From NCBI GenBank assembly GCA_028753945.1, contig JAPNXP010000011.1, positions 5,022,001 to 5,086,000 on the forward strand: a DNA stretch of 64,000 nucleotides, written 5' to 3'. The notes under the pieces are model-generated. The model was not told where the DNA came from and made no database searches. It saw only the letters and a list, made by a program, of their open reading frames with translations. Shown piece after piece: positions 21,103-31,405 of the stretch. Position numbers and translations under genes: made by a program. Position 1 is the stretch's first letter. Each line of letters starts with the position of its first letter. Origin of the DNA: Hexactinellida sp. DTS-2022. Its lineage: Eukaryota > Porifera > Hexactinellida.

Positions 21103-24100
21103 GTTAGTTCATACTTTATATAACTCACTTATATACGGCCAACACCTTTACACTATAGAAACGGCTTTTCAAAGGTGAATATTTGTTTTTTTTAATCTTG
21201 CAGTGCCTTAAATTGCATTAGAAAGGTGTTGGCCGATAATATATAAGTAATTCCAAGTTTTGACCTACTATAATTTTACAATATAATTCAGTTAAAGGGA
21301 AGTTAATACAGTGGATGCCGGTTATAAGCGTTTCCAATATAGTGTTTTTATATCCAATATGTTCTTATAACCGGTGTGCTTATATTCCGAAATCTACTGT
21401 TTAACGAAATACACGCTTACGTCAAAGGCCTACGTCCTTTCATTTATTTATATAACATATTTTTAATAAAGAATAATACCCTGAATACTTTCTCTCTGCT
21501 CACAGGTGTTACCCCCTCGCCTACCCCTCCCCCCGCCTGCGAGAAGATTCCGCGAAATAAACTAAGGCGAGTAGAAATTGATGACCAAAATTAAGCGGCT
21601 TAATTTTACATTTATTTTTTAGACGACACACTCACCCGGACGCACCCTATAGTTGGGGCATAAATTGCCCCACGGGTCCAGGCCTGTACAGGGAACCATG
21701 AGGTTAGTTAATACTTTATATAACTCACTTATTACGGCCAACACCTTTACACCAGGATCGCCAATCGATCGAATCGATGTAAATTATGGCATTCGATACC
21801 GATAGCCAATCCAATCGATTATTGATCAGACAATCCAATTCAATCGATAATCGAAAAATCATCGATTATTTATTGATTATATATTGATTTTCAATCGATT
21901 ATATATTGATTTTCAATCGATTATTTATTCATTCTCAAACGATTATTTATTGATTTTCTATAGATACTGTCTAAAGAGCTATGCCATAGCTGGGCAGCAG
22001 ATGGGAAGGGAATATAAAAGGTTAGTTAATACTTTATATAACTCACTTATATACGGCCAACACCTTTACACTATAGAAACGGCTTTTCAAAGGTGAATAT
22101 TTGTTTTTTTTAATCTTGCAGTGCCTTAAATTGCATTAGAAAGGTGTTGGCCGATATTTGACCTACTATAATTTTACAATAAAATTCAGTTAAAGGGAAG
22201 TTAATATAGTGGATGCCGGTTATAAGCGTTTCCAACACATAGTGTTTTTATATCCGATATGTTCTTATAACCGGTGTGCTTATATTCCGAAATATACTGT
22301 TTAGCTAAATACACGCTTACGTCAAAGGCCTACGTCCTTTCATTTATTTATATAACATATTTTTAATAAAGAATAATACCCTGAATACTATCTCTCTGCT
22401 CACAGGTGTTACCTCCTCGCCTACCCCTCCCCCCGCCTGCGAGAAGATTCCGGGAAATATACTAAGGCGAGTAGAAATTGATGACCAAAATTAAGCGGCT
22501 TAATTTACATGTATTTTTTAGACGACACACTCACCCGGACGCACCCTATAGTTGGGGCATAAATTGCCCCACGGGTCCAGGCCTGTACAGGGAACCATGA
22601 GGTTAGTTAATACTTTATATAACTCACTTATTTACGGCCAACACCTTTACACTATAGAAACGGCTTTTCAAAGGTGAATATTTGTTTTTTTTAATCTTGC
22701 AGTGCCTTAAATTGCATTAGAAAGGTGTTGGCCGATAATATATAAGTAATTCCAAGTTTTGACCTACTATAATTTTACAATATAATTCAGTTAAAGGGAA
22801 GTTAATACAGTGGATGCCGGTTATAAGCGTTTCCAATATAGTGTTTTTATATCCAATATGTTCTTATAACCGGTGTGCTTATATTCCGAAATCTACTGTT
22901 TAACGAAATACACGCTTACGTCAAAGGCCTACGTCCTTTCATTTATTTATATAACATATTTTTAATAAAGAATAATACCCTGAATACTATCTCTCTGCTC
23001 ACAGGTGTTACCCCCTCGCCTACCCCTCCCCCGCCTCCGAGAAGATTCCGCGAAATAAACTAAGGCGAGTAGAAATTGATGACCAAAATTAAGCGCCTTA
23101 ATTTACATTTATTTTTTAGACGACACACTCACCCGGACGCACCCTACAGTTGGGGCATAAATTGCCCCACGGGTCCAGGCCTGTACAGGGAACCATGAGG
23201 TTAGTTAATACTTTATATAACTCACTTATTACGGCCAACACCTTTACACCAGGATCGCCAATCGATCCAATCGATGTAAATTATGGCATTCGATACCGAT
23301 AGCCAATCCAATCGATTATTGATCAGACATTCCAATTCAATCGATAATCGAAAAATCATCGATTATTTATTGATTATATATTGATTTTCAATCGATTATA
23401 TATTGATTTTCAATCGATTATTTATTCATTCTCAAACGATTATTTATTGATTTTCTATAGATACTGTCTAAAGAGCTATGCCATAGCTGGGCAGCAGATG
23501 GGAAGGGAATATAAAAGGTTAGTTTACACTTTATATAACTCACTTATTTACGGCCAACACCTTTACACTATAGAAACGGCTTTTCAAAGGTGAATTTTTG
23601 TTAAAAAAGATCTTTCAGTGCCTTAAATTGCATTAGAAAGGTGTTGGCCGATATTTAAGTACGTAATTCCAGTTTTTGTCCTTGTTATTTTACAGTAAGC
23701 TTCAGTTAATAATATGATATATATATATTTACCTTGTATAGGAAATTAACGCGTTTCCTTAGCGATAATTTAATGGAGCGTTAATTTCATGGAGCGTTAA
23801 TTTCCATGACCTTAATTTCCTGCTATTTAGCAAAATTATACAATGGAGGGACAAACTTCCGATCTACATATTTTCAGATGTGCAACTAGTTTGAAAGGAT
23901 ATACCATGTCTATCAAGTAGATTGGAAGCCTATTTGGGCACAATAATAGTAATCAATCAGGAGATTAATAATCCTGAAATTTTTTTTATAAAAATTATTC
24001 GCGTTAATTTCATGTAATTGAAAATGTTCAGTTCCAATTCGCGTTAATTTCATAAAGCGTTAATTTCCTATAATAAGGTAGTTGCCAAGTGAAAGTGAAT

Positions 24101-24943
24101 TTCAATTGAAAGTGAAAATGAAAGTTTGTTTTTTTTCAATTTATACCTTGGACCCCAGGGAAACTGTCTTTTAAGTTAAAGGGAAGTTAATACGTATAAC
24201 GAAATACACGCTTACGTCAAAGGCCTACGTCCTTTCATTTATTTATATAACATATGAGATGTTTAAAGGAGAAATTTATTTATCTGATCCTTTAATATAT
24301 CTGGAGTTGGTGTACTTATACCTTTATTAATAATACCCTGAATAATATCTCTTTGCTCACAGGTATTACCAGTTACCCAGGGTTTTACACGTCTTAATAT
24401 TTTTACTCGCCATAAGCCTTGTTTTTTTTTTTTTTTTAAGAAAAATTAGTATGGCAGGGATGATAAATCAAAAAAGCGAAAAATAAAAATTAAGGCGAGC
24501 AAATTATTCATGGTGCTAGAAAAAAAAATTAAGGCTAGTAAATAATTTTATTGTATGTAACAATGTAACAATGTTGTATGCAACTTTGTTGAATGGAAAA
24601 TCTAACATACACGATGCAACTTTGTTGCATCGTGTATGGTGGGCTTAAGATGGAAAAATATTAAAGCGTGTAAAAAACTAAGGCGAGTAAAATTAAGAGT
24701 GTAAATATTTGGAAACACAGAAACAAATTGTGGTTAATCACCATTTATCTATACTTTACTGAATTAATTAAAGGTTATAATTTATAAGACGAATAAACCA
24801 ATTGGTATGACTGAAAAAAAACTAAGGCGAGTAAACCAATTGGGGTAGGTCCGGAAAAATAAAATAAGGCGAGTAGAAATGAATGACCAAAATTAAGGCG
24901 CCTTAATTTTACATTTATTTTTTAGCCGACACTCTACCAAAAA
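21103..24943 (+). repeat. tandem A/B intron-like units, array 2
   Basis: Array 2 is a duplicate of array 1 with one extra type-A unit: A (21103), B (21702), A (22020), A (22601), B (23204) and the variant end unit (23518). The last unit is longer than in array 1 and includes 24400-24870, with inverted copies of the ACTCGCCTTAG repeats and the 170 bp that form the right arm of the inverted repeat with 4535-4890. It ends TTTATTTTTTAG before CCGACACTCTACC and a dynein start. Confidence 0.7.
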
Positions 24944-25080
24944 TGCCGGACACTCTGGTAACGGTCTTGCCGAATTTACAATCCATCGTGGACAGCATAG
25001 GGAGCTACGAGCGAGCCTCCAAAAGATGCAGATAGAGGACCATAAGATCTCGTCTCTACTCGCCAGCTCCCAAACGAACG
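24711..25080 (+). repeat. right arm of the distant inverted repeat
   Basis: Reverse-complement partner of 4535-4890, about 20 kb away. Identity is high across both the non-coding part and the dynein start. Confidence 0.75.
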
Positions 25081-25182
25081 TCCTCACGAACGTCCTCACC
25101 TTAGCTGTGAATACCGTTAAGGAGTTCAGCGGTAGCGAATTCAGTTCGGAGGCCTATGTGAGCTGGGTGGACACAGATTAAC
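24944..25182 (+). pseudogene. dynein tail start fused to linker
   Basis: MPDTLVTVLPNLQSIVDSI is followed by a frame shift at SERASK (a base lost relative to the 4657 copy), then LLASSQTNV. At AACGTCCTCACGAACGTCCTCACC the sequence jumps to linker [21 protein letters not shown]. The jump is at a repeated GTCCTCAC word. It ends inside the 35-bp motif at GGACACAGATTAA. Confidence 0.75.
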
Positions 25183-25676
25183 GAACTTATTGGCGAATTT
25201 AAAAATAGTTACATTGTACGTATAAATATATTTAATTTGTTTTGAAATTTATTAAATTTAATATTGGCGAGTCTTTAGTTATTAATTACAATAGAATCTA
25301 CGAACAATGTTAATTAATTCATTATTGCGAAATACGTACAGTCACTATACTGTCCCCTTCCCTTCAAATCCCCAATATTTTGTTCGATATTCAAATAACT
25401 GAAATTAGTGAAACGCGGTCCTGTGAAAAAATGTGAAAAATGTAAATTCATTCATTAGGCCACTGTTTCAGCTCCACACGAAGTCTATCAGAGGATGCGG
25501 GCGGGCGGCATCTCATTGTCATTATCTCATTATTTGATGACGACATATAGTTAAATACAAATAACAATACTCTAATGTTAGTGTCTAAAATCAGATAGCA
25601 ATATATCGGAAGAATCTAACAAACAGTATTACATATAAGTATAAGTATAAGTAAGTTCTATAAAGTATGAACTAAC
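25183..25676. other. AT-rich spacer, no gene seen
   Basis: No supportable coding region. Short ATAAGT tandem repeats lie near 25636-25655. The end (CTATAAAGTATGAACTAAC) is the inverted GTTAGTTCATAC donor-like junction. Confidence 0.5.
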
Positions 25677-26103
25677 CTTGTACATTCCCGTGCAATCTGC
25701 TGCCATCCAATCTCTCGAGGCACTTCCCAGCTGTTTGTGCTTATCCCAGAGAATGCACGGGGGAACTGGGGGTGGGGACTGTAAAAAATCTCAAATTCTA
25801 ACACCCTTGAAATCCCTGAGAACAACCCGAAGCAGCGCCAGGGCCGAGCAGCTCGCCAATCTTTTTCACCATTTGCTGAGACCGGCCTACAGAGATGGCC
25901 TCGACTATCTTAGAGAGACGCCAGTAGGGGCACACGGAGTCCTGGCTTTCTTCAGGTGTGTGAATGGAATATCTGGCAGTCTGTCGGCTATTCTCTCCGG
26001 AAAGTGAGGAGTATTCCACCTTCAGCATCGCGTCGAGCAGCCCGGTGTCCGTGTCGAAAGAAACGAAAACGCGGTATTTCTTGTCTTTATTTAGGCAATC
26101 CAT
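25677..26103 (-). pseudogene. dynein tail exon joined to a basic-protein fragment
   Basis: The minus frame starts at 26103 with MDCLNKDKKYRVFVSFDTDTG, matching dynein tail KHGKRFHATVSFDTDTGL. It continues in a second frame with FTHLKKARTPC and returns to the first for SKIVEAISVGRSQQMVKKIG (vertebrate LVEAISRDLSSQLLKVLG). So it needs two frame changes. Further on, PVPPCILWDKHKQLG resembles PVPACWDKELHRELG of the basic protein at 3375. It ends TACAAG|GTTAGTTCATAC at 25677. Confidence 0.65.
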
Positions 26104-26209
26104 GGTTAGTTCATATTCTGTATGTTATGCAGTGAGTACCCCATGATTATTTCTATATTACTATTTGTTTGGTTGAATATTGAGTTAGTTAGATATACCG
26201 TATATACTC

Positions 26210-26870
26210 TAATAATAGCCGCTATTCGAATAATCGCCTACCTCCAATAATTCAAACTACCACCAATGCATTATAATTTAATTTAATGCATTCAATTCAA
26301 TTCGCGTACTAGCTATGCCCGCTCCAGAGGGGCTCAAGGCGCTGCTGCCTTATTCCAAAGAAGAATTCAGACAGAGGGACTACGTAGTCACCGCCCGGCC
26401 GCCACGGACCCCCGCTCGGAGGCGGAACAGCTGACGGAGCTGAGGCGTCAGCTGTGCGAGGAGCGCCGCGGGCGGCAGGAGCTGGAGGCCCTGACATCTC
26501 TCCTTAAAGGCCTTGCGTTGAGGGAGGACCGGAAGGCCGCCGATAGAGAGGTACGCACTGGGTGTCTTATTTATCTTTTGGAAGATTTTAATTAGGAACG
26601 CGAAAATTTGGAACCTTCTCCTATACCGTAACATTAATTTTTGATTTAGGCGCCGTAATACCGTAACATTAATTTTTGATCGTATCTATCTATAATGGCT
26701 GTATAATACACTGGTATGCCCCTAGCCTATGCGTCGGTTACTAAGTGTGTTGCAGGTGGAGACGGCGCGTGGAGCGACAGGCGGCGGTCCCGGAGCGGAC
26801 GGACTCGCAGCTGTTCGGAGATAAGAGCCACCCCCGAGAAGCTCCAGGAACAACTAACTGACTTGAGATT
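26210..26870 (+). pseudogene. chimera of VTA1 promoter/exon 1 and the coiled-coil gene
   Basis: Bases 26210-26396 copy the upstream region and exon 1 of VTA1 (31300-31503), with MPAPEGLKALLPYSKEEFRQ in place of MSAPEGLKALVPYFKVADEF. At DYVVT the sequence changes to the coiled-coil gene exon 1 end (EAEQLTELRRQLCEERRG, 26397-26550), its intron with the GT at 26551, and a shortened exon 2 (from 26756) ending in the same 3' flank. The VTA1 frame hits a stop after about 39 codons and the coiled-coil part is in another frame. Confidence 0.75.
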
Positions 26871-27794
26871 AACGTGTTATCTATGTATATATTAAAGCGA
26901 AATTGTTGTCTTGTTTAGTTTATTAGTAAAATATTTATAAATATAGATTTGATCTGTTAGCTTTGGAATTTAGAATCGAGACTGTCATGGTAGCTAATTT
27001 TCTCAAATAATAACTATAATATACATTGTGTTCATAAACTTGACTCGGGCCTGCGGCCCTCGCTTGTATTCATATTTAGATACTGTGGAATGTAACGGAA
27101 AATTAACGAAATTTATACATCCCTTTCCTTACGTCTATTTTTTGCCATTTTGGAATAAAAACTACGATCTGTGACATTCGTAATCCTTCTCCCCTCGAAA
27201 GCGTTACGTAACGTTGAAGGCCTCATACGCCGGTTAATTATTTACGGGAAATCATTTTAGAAATTATAATAGCTGGTCGCTAGCCTATGTACAAATGACC
27301 GTTGTATAGAGTAACCAGTAACCTTTAGCAGATTCTACTATACAGTATGTAGTATACAGCCATTTGTAAATGCGCTCCTAATCCTGGTCTGATCCAATTT
27401 TAATGCGCCTAAATCGCAAATAAATGTTACAGTATAGGAAAGGATTCCAAAAATCGCACTCCTGGATAATTCCTTGGTATGTAGTCAGCAGATCCCAACC
27501 TTCTTGAGCTGTGGCCCCCTAAGCAGTATATTTAAGCTGATCGACCGCACTACGCGCGTTCTCACAACTTATTTTCGTGTATTTACAACAATTTGATTCC
27601 TTAATTAGATTAGACAAATTTGTACTTCAGAAAGAAAGTAAACAGCTCAAACTTTTAGACTAAATCATAATAATATATGCTCATGATTCTCGGCAAATTA
27701 ATACGTTAATTGTTCCTGAAAGAAGTCATCGATACGAAAATTATTCCTAATTATACCCGATTTACTACTATAACATTGAAACTGTGTCTCTAAT
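26871..27794. other. AT-rich non-coding stretch
   Basis: No gene seen. It contains an inverted-repeat-like patch near 27340-27365 (TACTATACAGTATGTAGTATA) followed by CATTTGTAAATGCGCTCCT, a 19-mer also found in the SLC35A3 intron at 47222-47240, so a dispersed repeat is likely. Confidence 0.45.
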
Positions 27795-27824
27795 ATGATT
27801 TTGAAATTTTCAGAAATAGGTGTA

Positions 27825-28075
27825 TTTACACTTGCTCCTTCAAATATAAAACGTGGAGACATAGGAATATACCTTATTCGCGCCCTCCCTGAGAGCCAAA
27901 ATGGCTATAAACACATTATAGCCACTGTATGCCACCTGAGCAAATACTATGTGCAGTACGCCCTCTCAAGGCCAAGACTTCACAAGAAGTTATCCAGAAT
28001 CTGATGGGTATTTACCCGATATGGCATTACCTCACCCAGCGAGACCAGGGCAAAGGGTTCTCAGCAGTGTGAGTA
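27825..28075 (+). pseudogene. LTR-retrotransposon integrase fragment
   Basis: The frame contains GDIGIYLIRALPESQNGYKH followed by IIATVCHLSKYYVQYALS. With one frame change it reads like the start of a retroviral-type integrase core (DxxGPLPxSxxGxKYIxxVVCxFSKY). A second frame continues AKTSQEVIQNLMGIYPIWH and QRDQGKGFSA, where the family has a D-x-G-x-x-F motif. Neither frame covers the full catalytic core, so the element is dead. Confidence 0.5.
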
Positions 28076-28077
28076 GT

Positions 28078-28266
28078 ACAGTCGAAACCAGTTTATTCTA
28101 ACTCGGGTTATTCTAACTTATCGGTTTATTCTAACTATTAGTAATGCAATCTTTTGTAAGAAATTCCAACTATACTGTATTTTTCACCGGTTTTTTCTAA
28201 TTATCGGTTTTTTCTTACTATTTTTACCTGAAAAGAAATGGTTAGAAAAAACCGGTTTGAACTGTA
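28078..28266. mobile_element. pogo/Tc1-like MITE flanked by TA
   Basis: The ends are CAGTCGAAACCAGTTTATTC and the inverse GAAAAAACCGGTTTGAACTG, each next to TA. The element is 189 bp and non-coding. It supplies the last residues of the frame that ends at 28242. Confidence 0.65.
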
Positions 28267-28757
28267 TAATGTAATACTGTTGTTAGATTCCTGATACAGT
28301 ATAGTCTCTCCACTTCCGACATACTGAGTATTAGTTTGGCTCTGCACTCGTTCCGTAGAGTTACAAGCCGCGAGAGAGACGGGTTCTCTTCGCCCTCAGA
28401 GCAACACCGGATCTGAGCAATCAGATCTGTCAGCTGTTCCCTATTAGAGCGGACCTCCACCACTTCCGACATCTGGCTGAGGGAAAACCGACTCCTGTTG
28501 GACAAGACTTCTTTTGCGATATCGCTGAGGGGAGTAGCCTCCTGGCCGGAGTAGAGCTGATTCTTGGCGCTAATGAATCCTGCAAGTTTGTCAGCTAATG
28601 TGTCGAATAATTGTTGCCATCCGACAGGGCTCTCGAACATCTCGATTTTGGTTCTCTGCTCAGAAACCAGAGTTTCAAGAGAGATGACTCGCCCGCTTGT
28701 GGCCACCATCCTCTCGTCCATCTCCTCCAGCTCCTGCCTGTACCGAGCGACTTAAGC
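28242..28757 (-). CDS. coiled-coil protein fragment, unknown
   Basis: The frame includes YRQELEEMDERMVATSGRVI, SEQRTKIEMFESPVGWQQLF and DTLADKLAGF, then a helical region (SLSQMSEVVEVRSNREQLTD). The first 60 residues match a second copy at 28970-29190 (YKQELEEMDERMMATSGRVI, QQLFDTLADKLEKL). No start is clear: a methionine is at 28721, but homology extends upstream to about 28757, where an AG could be a splice acceptor. The C-terminus runs into a MITE. The family is not recognised. A tandem exon duplication inside one gene, or two gene fragments, are both possible. Confidence 0.35.
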
Positions 28758-28969
28758 TTAGTCAGGAATGTTCTTAAGCTTAGTAGGGAGGGCAAGTCTG
28801 AATTATTTTGTGCAACACTTCGCCGAAAATTTTATCCCTCTCCTCCCCAATCTCTTCTTGAGGATTTAGACTCAATAGTCTTTGATAAAATTTGAGGGAG
28901 CTTTGGAGCGTGGAACATTAACCATGAACCTCCTCTTCCTGGCCGATTTTCAGCTGTTTCTTGACACTA

Positions 28970-29281
28970 TTAAAGCTTTTCGAGTTTGTCAGCTAAGGTG
29001 TCGAACAGCTGCTGACACCTGACAGGGCTCTCCAAGATCTGGATTTTTCTTCTCTGCTTAGCATTCTGCTTTTCAAGAGTGATGACTCGCCCGCTTGTGG
29101 CCATCATCCTCTCGTCCATCTCCTCCAGCTCCTGTTTATACCGAGCGAGCAGCTCGGGACCGTGCAGCGGGTCGTAGCTTGGGTGACGTGGCTGCTCTGT
29201 GTTGGCAGAACTGGGGAGAATAGGGGCGAGAGCAGGCTGGCAGATTGGGGAGATTATGCAAACTTTCGGTATGACCGAAAT
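28970..29281 (-). CDS. coiled-coil protein fragment, second copy
   Basis: The minus frame reads PSYDPLHGPELLARYKQELE, EMDERMMATSGRVITLEKQN and ESPVRCQQLFDTLADKLEKL with a stop at 28970. Its upstream part is proline-rich (ILPSSANTEQPRHPSYDPLH) and continues without a stop into the threonine frame of the long GTT/AAC repeat. The region 28758-28969 between the two copies is non-coding. Confidence 0.35.
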   Translation of the reverse strand: MSVIPKVCIISPICQPALAPILPSSANTEQPRHPSYDPLHGPELLARYKQELEEMDERMMATSGRVITLEKQNAKQRRKIQILESPVRCQQLFDTLADKLEKL

Positions 29282-30087
29282 GCGGATTTGGTTTGTTGTT
29301 GTTGCTGTTGCTGATGTTGTTGTTGTTGTTCTCGCTGTTGTTGTTCTCGCTGTTGTTGTTCTCGCTGTTGATGATATTGTTGTTGTTCTCGCTGTTGATG
29401 ATATTGTTGTTGTTGTTGCTGTTGTTGTTCTCGCTGTTGATGATATTGTTGTTGTTGTTCTCGCTGTTGTTGTTCTCGCTGTTGTTGTTCTCGCTGTTGT
29501 TGTTCTCGCTGTTGATGATGTTGTTGTTGTTCTCGCTGTTGATGATGTTGTTGTTGTTGTTCTCGCTGTTGTTGTTCTCGCTGTTGTTGTTCTCGCTGTT
29601 GTTGTTCTCGCTGTTGATGATGTTGTTGTTGTTCTCGCTGTTGATGATGTTGTTGTTGTTGTTCTCGCTGTTGTTGTTCTCGCTGTTGATGATGTTGTTG
29701 TTGTTCTCGCTGTTGTTGTTCTCGCTGTTGATGATATTGTTGTTGTTGTTGTTGTTGTTGTTCTCGCTGTTGATGATGTTGTTGTTGTTGTTCTCGCTGT
29801 TGATGATATTGTTGTTGTTGTTCTCGCTGTTGTTGTTCTCGCTGTTGATGATGTTGTTGTTGTTGTTCTCGCTGTTGATGATATTGTTGTTGTTGTTGCT
29901 GTTGTTGTTCTCGCTGTTGTTGTTCTCGCTGTTGTTGTTCTCGCTGTTGATGATGTTGTTGTTGTTGTTCTCGCTGTTGATGATATTGTTGTTGTTGTTG
30001 CTGTTGTTGTTCTCGCTGTTGTTGTTCTCGCTGTTGTTGTTCTCGCTGTTGATGATGTTGTTGTTGTTGTTCTCGCTGTTGATGATA

Positions 30088-30119
<32 letters not shown>

Positions 30120-30262
30120 CTCGCTGTTGATGATGTTGTTGTTGTTGTTCTCGCTGTTGATGATATTGTTGTTGTTGTTCTCGCTGTTGATGATGTTGTT
30201 GTTGTTCTCGCTGTTGATGATGTTGTTGTTGTTGTTGTTGTTGTTGTTCTCGCTGTTGATGA

Positions 30263-30323
<61 letters not shown>

Positions 30324-30502
30324 GCTGTTGTTGTTGTTGTTGTTCTCGCTGTTGTTGTTCTCGCTGTTGATGATGTTGTTGTTGTTCTCGCTGTTGTTGT
30401 TCTCGCTGTTGTTCTCGCTGTTGATGATGTTGTTGTTGTTCTCGCTGTTGTTGTTCTCGCTGTTGTTGTTCTCGCTGTTGATGATGTTGTTGTTGTTGTT
30501 GC

Positions 30503-30536
<34 letters not shown>

Positions 30537-30606
30537 GCTGTTGTTGTTGTTGTTGTTGTTGTTGCTGTTGTTGTTGTTGTTGCTGTTGTTGTTGTTGTTG
30601 TTGTTG
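29282..30606. repeat. 1.3-kb GTT/AAC trinucleotide repeat with interruptions
   Basis: Runs of TTG are interrupted in regular fashion by CTCGCTGTTG and GATGATG/GATGATATTG. On the minus strand this is AAC codons with AGC GAG and ATC ATC, giving an Asn-rich array (NNNSENNN, NNIINSENN). Five of six frames stay open across most of it. The threonine frame on the minus strand is continuous with the coiled-coil fragment, and one plus-strand frame is continuous with the coiled-coil gene end at 30607. Whether any frame is translated cannot be told. Confidence 0.85.
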
Positions 30607-30790
30607 ACAACTGGTACCCGGAGCTCACGGACTCGCAGCTGTTCGGCCACATAATAGCCGCCTCCGGACAGAGCTTCTCGGGAATGGCCGTGACGGACAT
30701 AATCAGCTGTGTGCATCAGCTGATAATCAGCTCCAGGAACTAACTGACTTGAAATTAACTGAGATTTGTGTATATATTAAAGCGAAATTG
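30607..30790 (+). pseudogene. 3' end copy of the coiled-coil gene
   Basis: NWYPELTDSQLFGHIIAA, GQSFSGMAVTDIISCVHQLI and SSRN stop match the end of the intact gene at 33622-33771 (NWHPELTDSQLFGHIIAA and onwards) with few changes. About 25 bp of 3' flank are also copied. The 5' part of the gene is replaced by the trinucleotide repeat. Confidence 0.8.
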
Positions 30791-30819
30791 TTGTCCTTGT
30801 CTTTGTCCAGAATTGATAC

Positions 30820-31185
30820 CAAGGGTGGGGTTGGTTAACCGATCTGAGGCTACGGTTACAATTCGATTTATCGCCACGGTTAACCGGTTAACCGCCCATC
30901 CTACTCAATACAATAAATCCTTTATAAAAATTTGATTATACAACAGAATAAGACTCTGGTGTATAAAGTATAACCGCATAAGTATATTAACTGATGCATT
31001 TCGTGCTTTTGGTAAATTTAAATCAATGTTGTCTAAGAAAATTTATTAAGTGGTGATGAGAAATGGATTTAAGACTAACATATTCTGATAAAATTCAATT
31101 TTTAAAAATACTTTCTACATTAATTTCCCAATAACTCTGCTGATATTCAACAGACCGGCTAACTGGTTAACCGAATCCAGCCTTG
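30820..31185. mobile_element. non-autonomous hAT-like element with 7-bp target duplication
   Basis: The 366-bp element starts CAAGGGTGGGGTTGGTTAACC-like and ends with the inverse (GGTTAACCGAATCCAGCCTTG). TTGATAC flanks it on both sides, at 30813-30819 and 31186-31192. The inside is AT-rich without a transposase. hAT elements normally make 8-bp duplications, so one base may have changed or the class may differ. Confidence 0.65.
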
Positions 31186-31405
31186 TTGATACGAAAGACT
31201 ACGAGTCCCAGAAAGCTGAAAAATTGTATACAGGGGTAATTTTGTACTGCGACAACATCTATTGGTTTTTGAACAGAAATATTCACATTTGAAGGTGACA
31301 AATAATAGCCGCTATTCGAATAATCGCCTACCTCCAATAATTGAAACTACCAGCAATGCATTATAATTTAATTTAATGCATTCAATTAAATTCCGCGTAT
31401 TAGCT

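Noticed and set aside
17758-23593. Four identical 70-aa and several 62-72-aa frames in the A/B units, looking like a small multigene family
   Set aside because: They cross GT and AG borders, begin at non-ATG or arbitrary codons and are conserved only because the units are recent duplicates.
29199-30743. Long plus-strand frames rich in Val-Leu or Leu-Phe across the GTT repeat, looking like membrane proteins
   Set aside because: They are frames of a trinucleotide repeat. Five of six frames are open for the same reason. Only the joined fragments on either side have gene-like wording.
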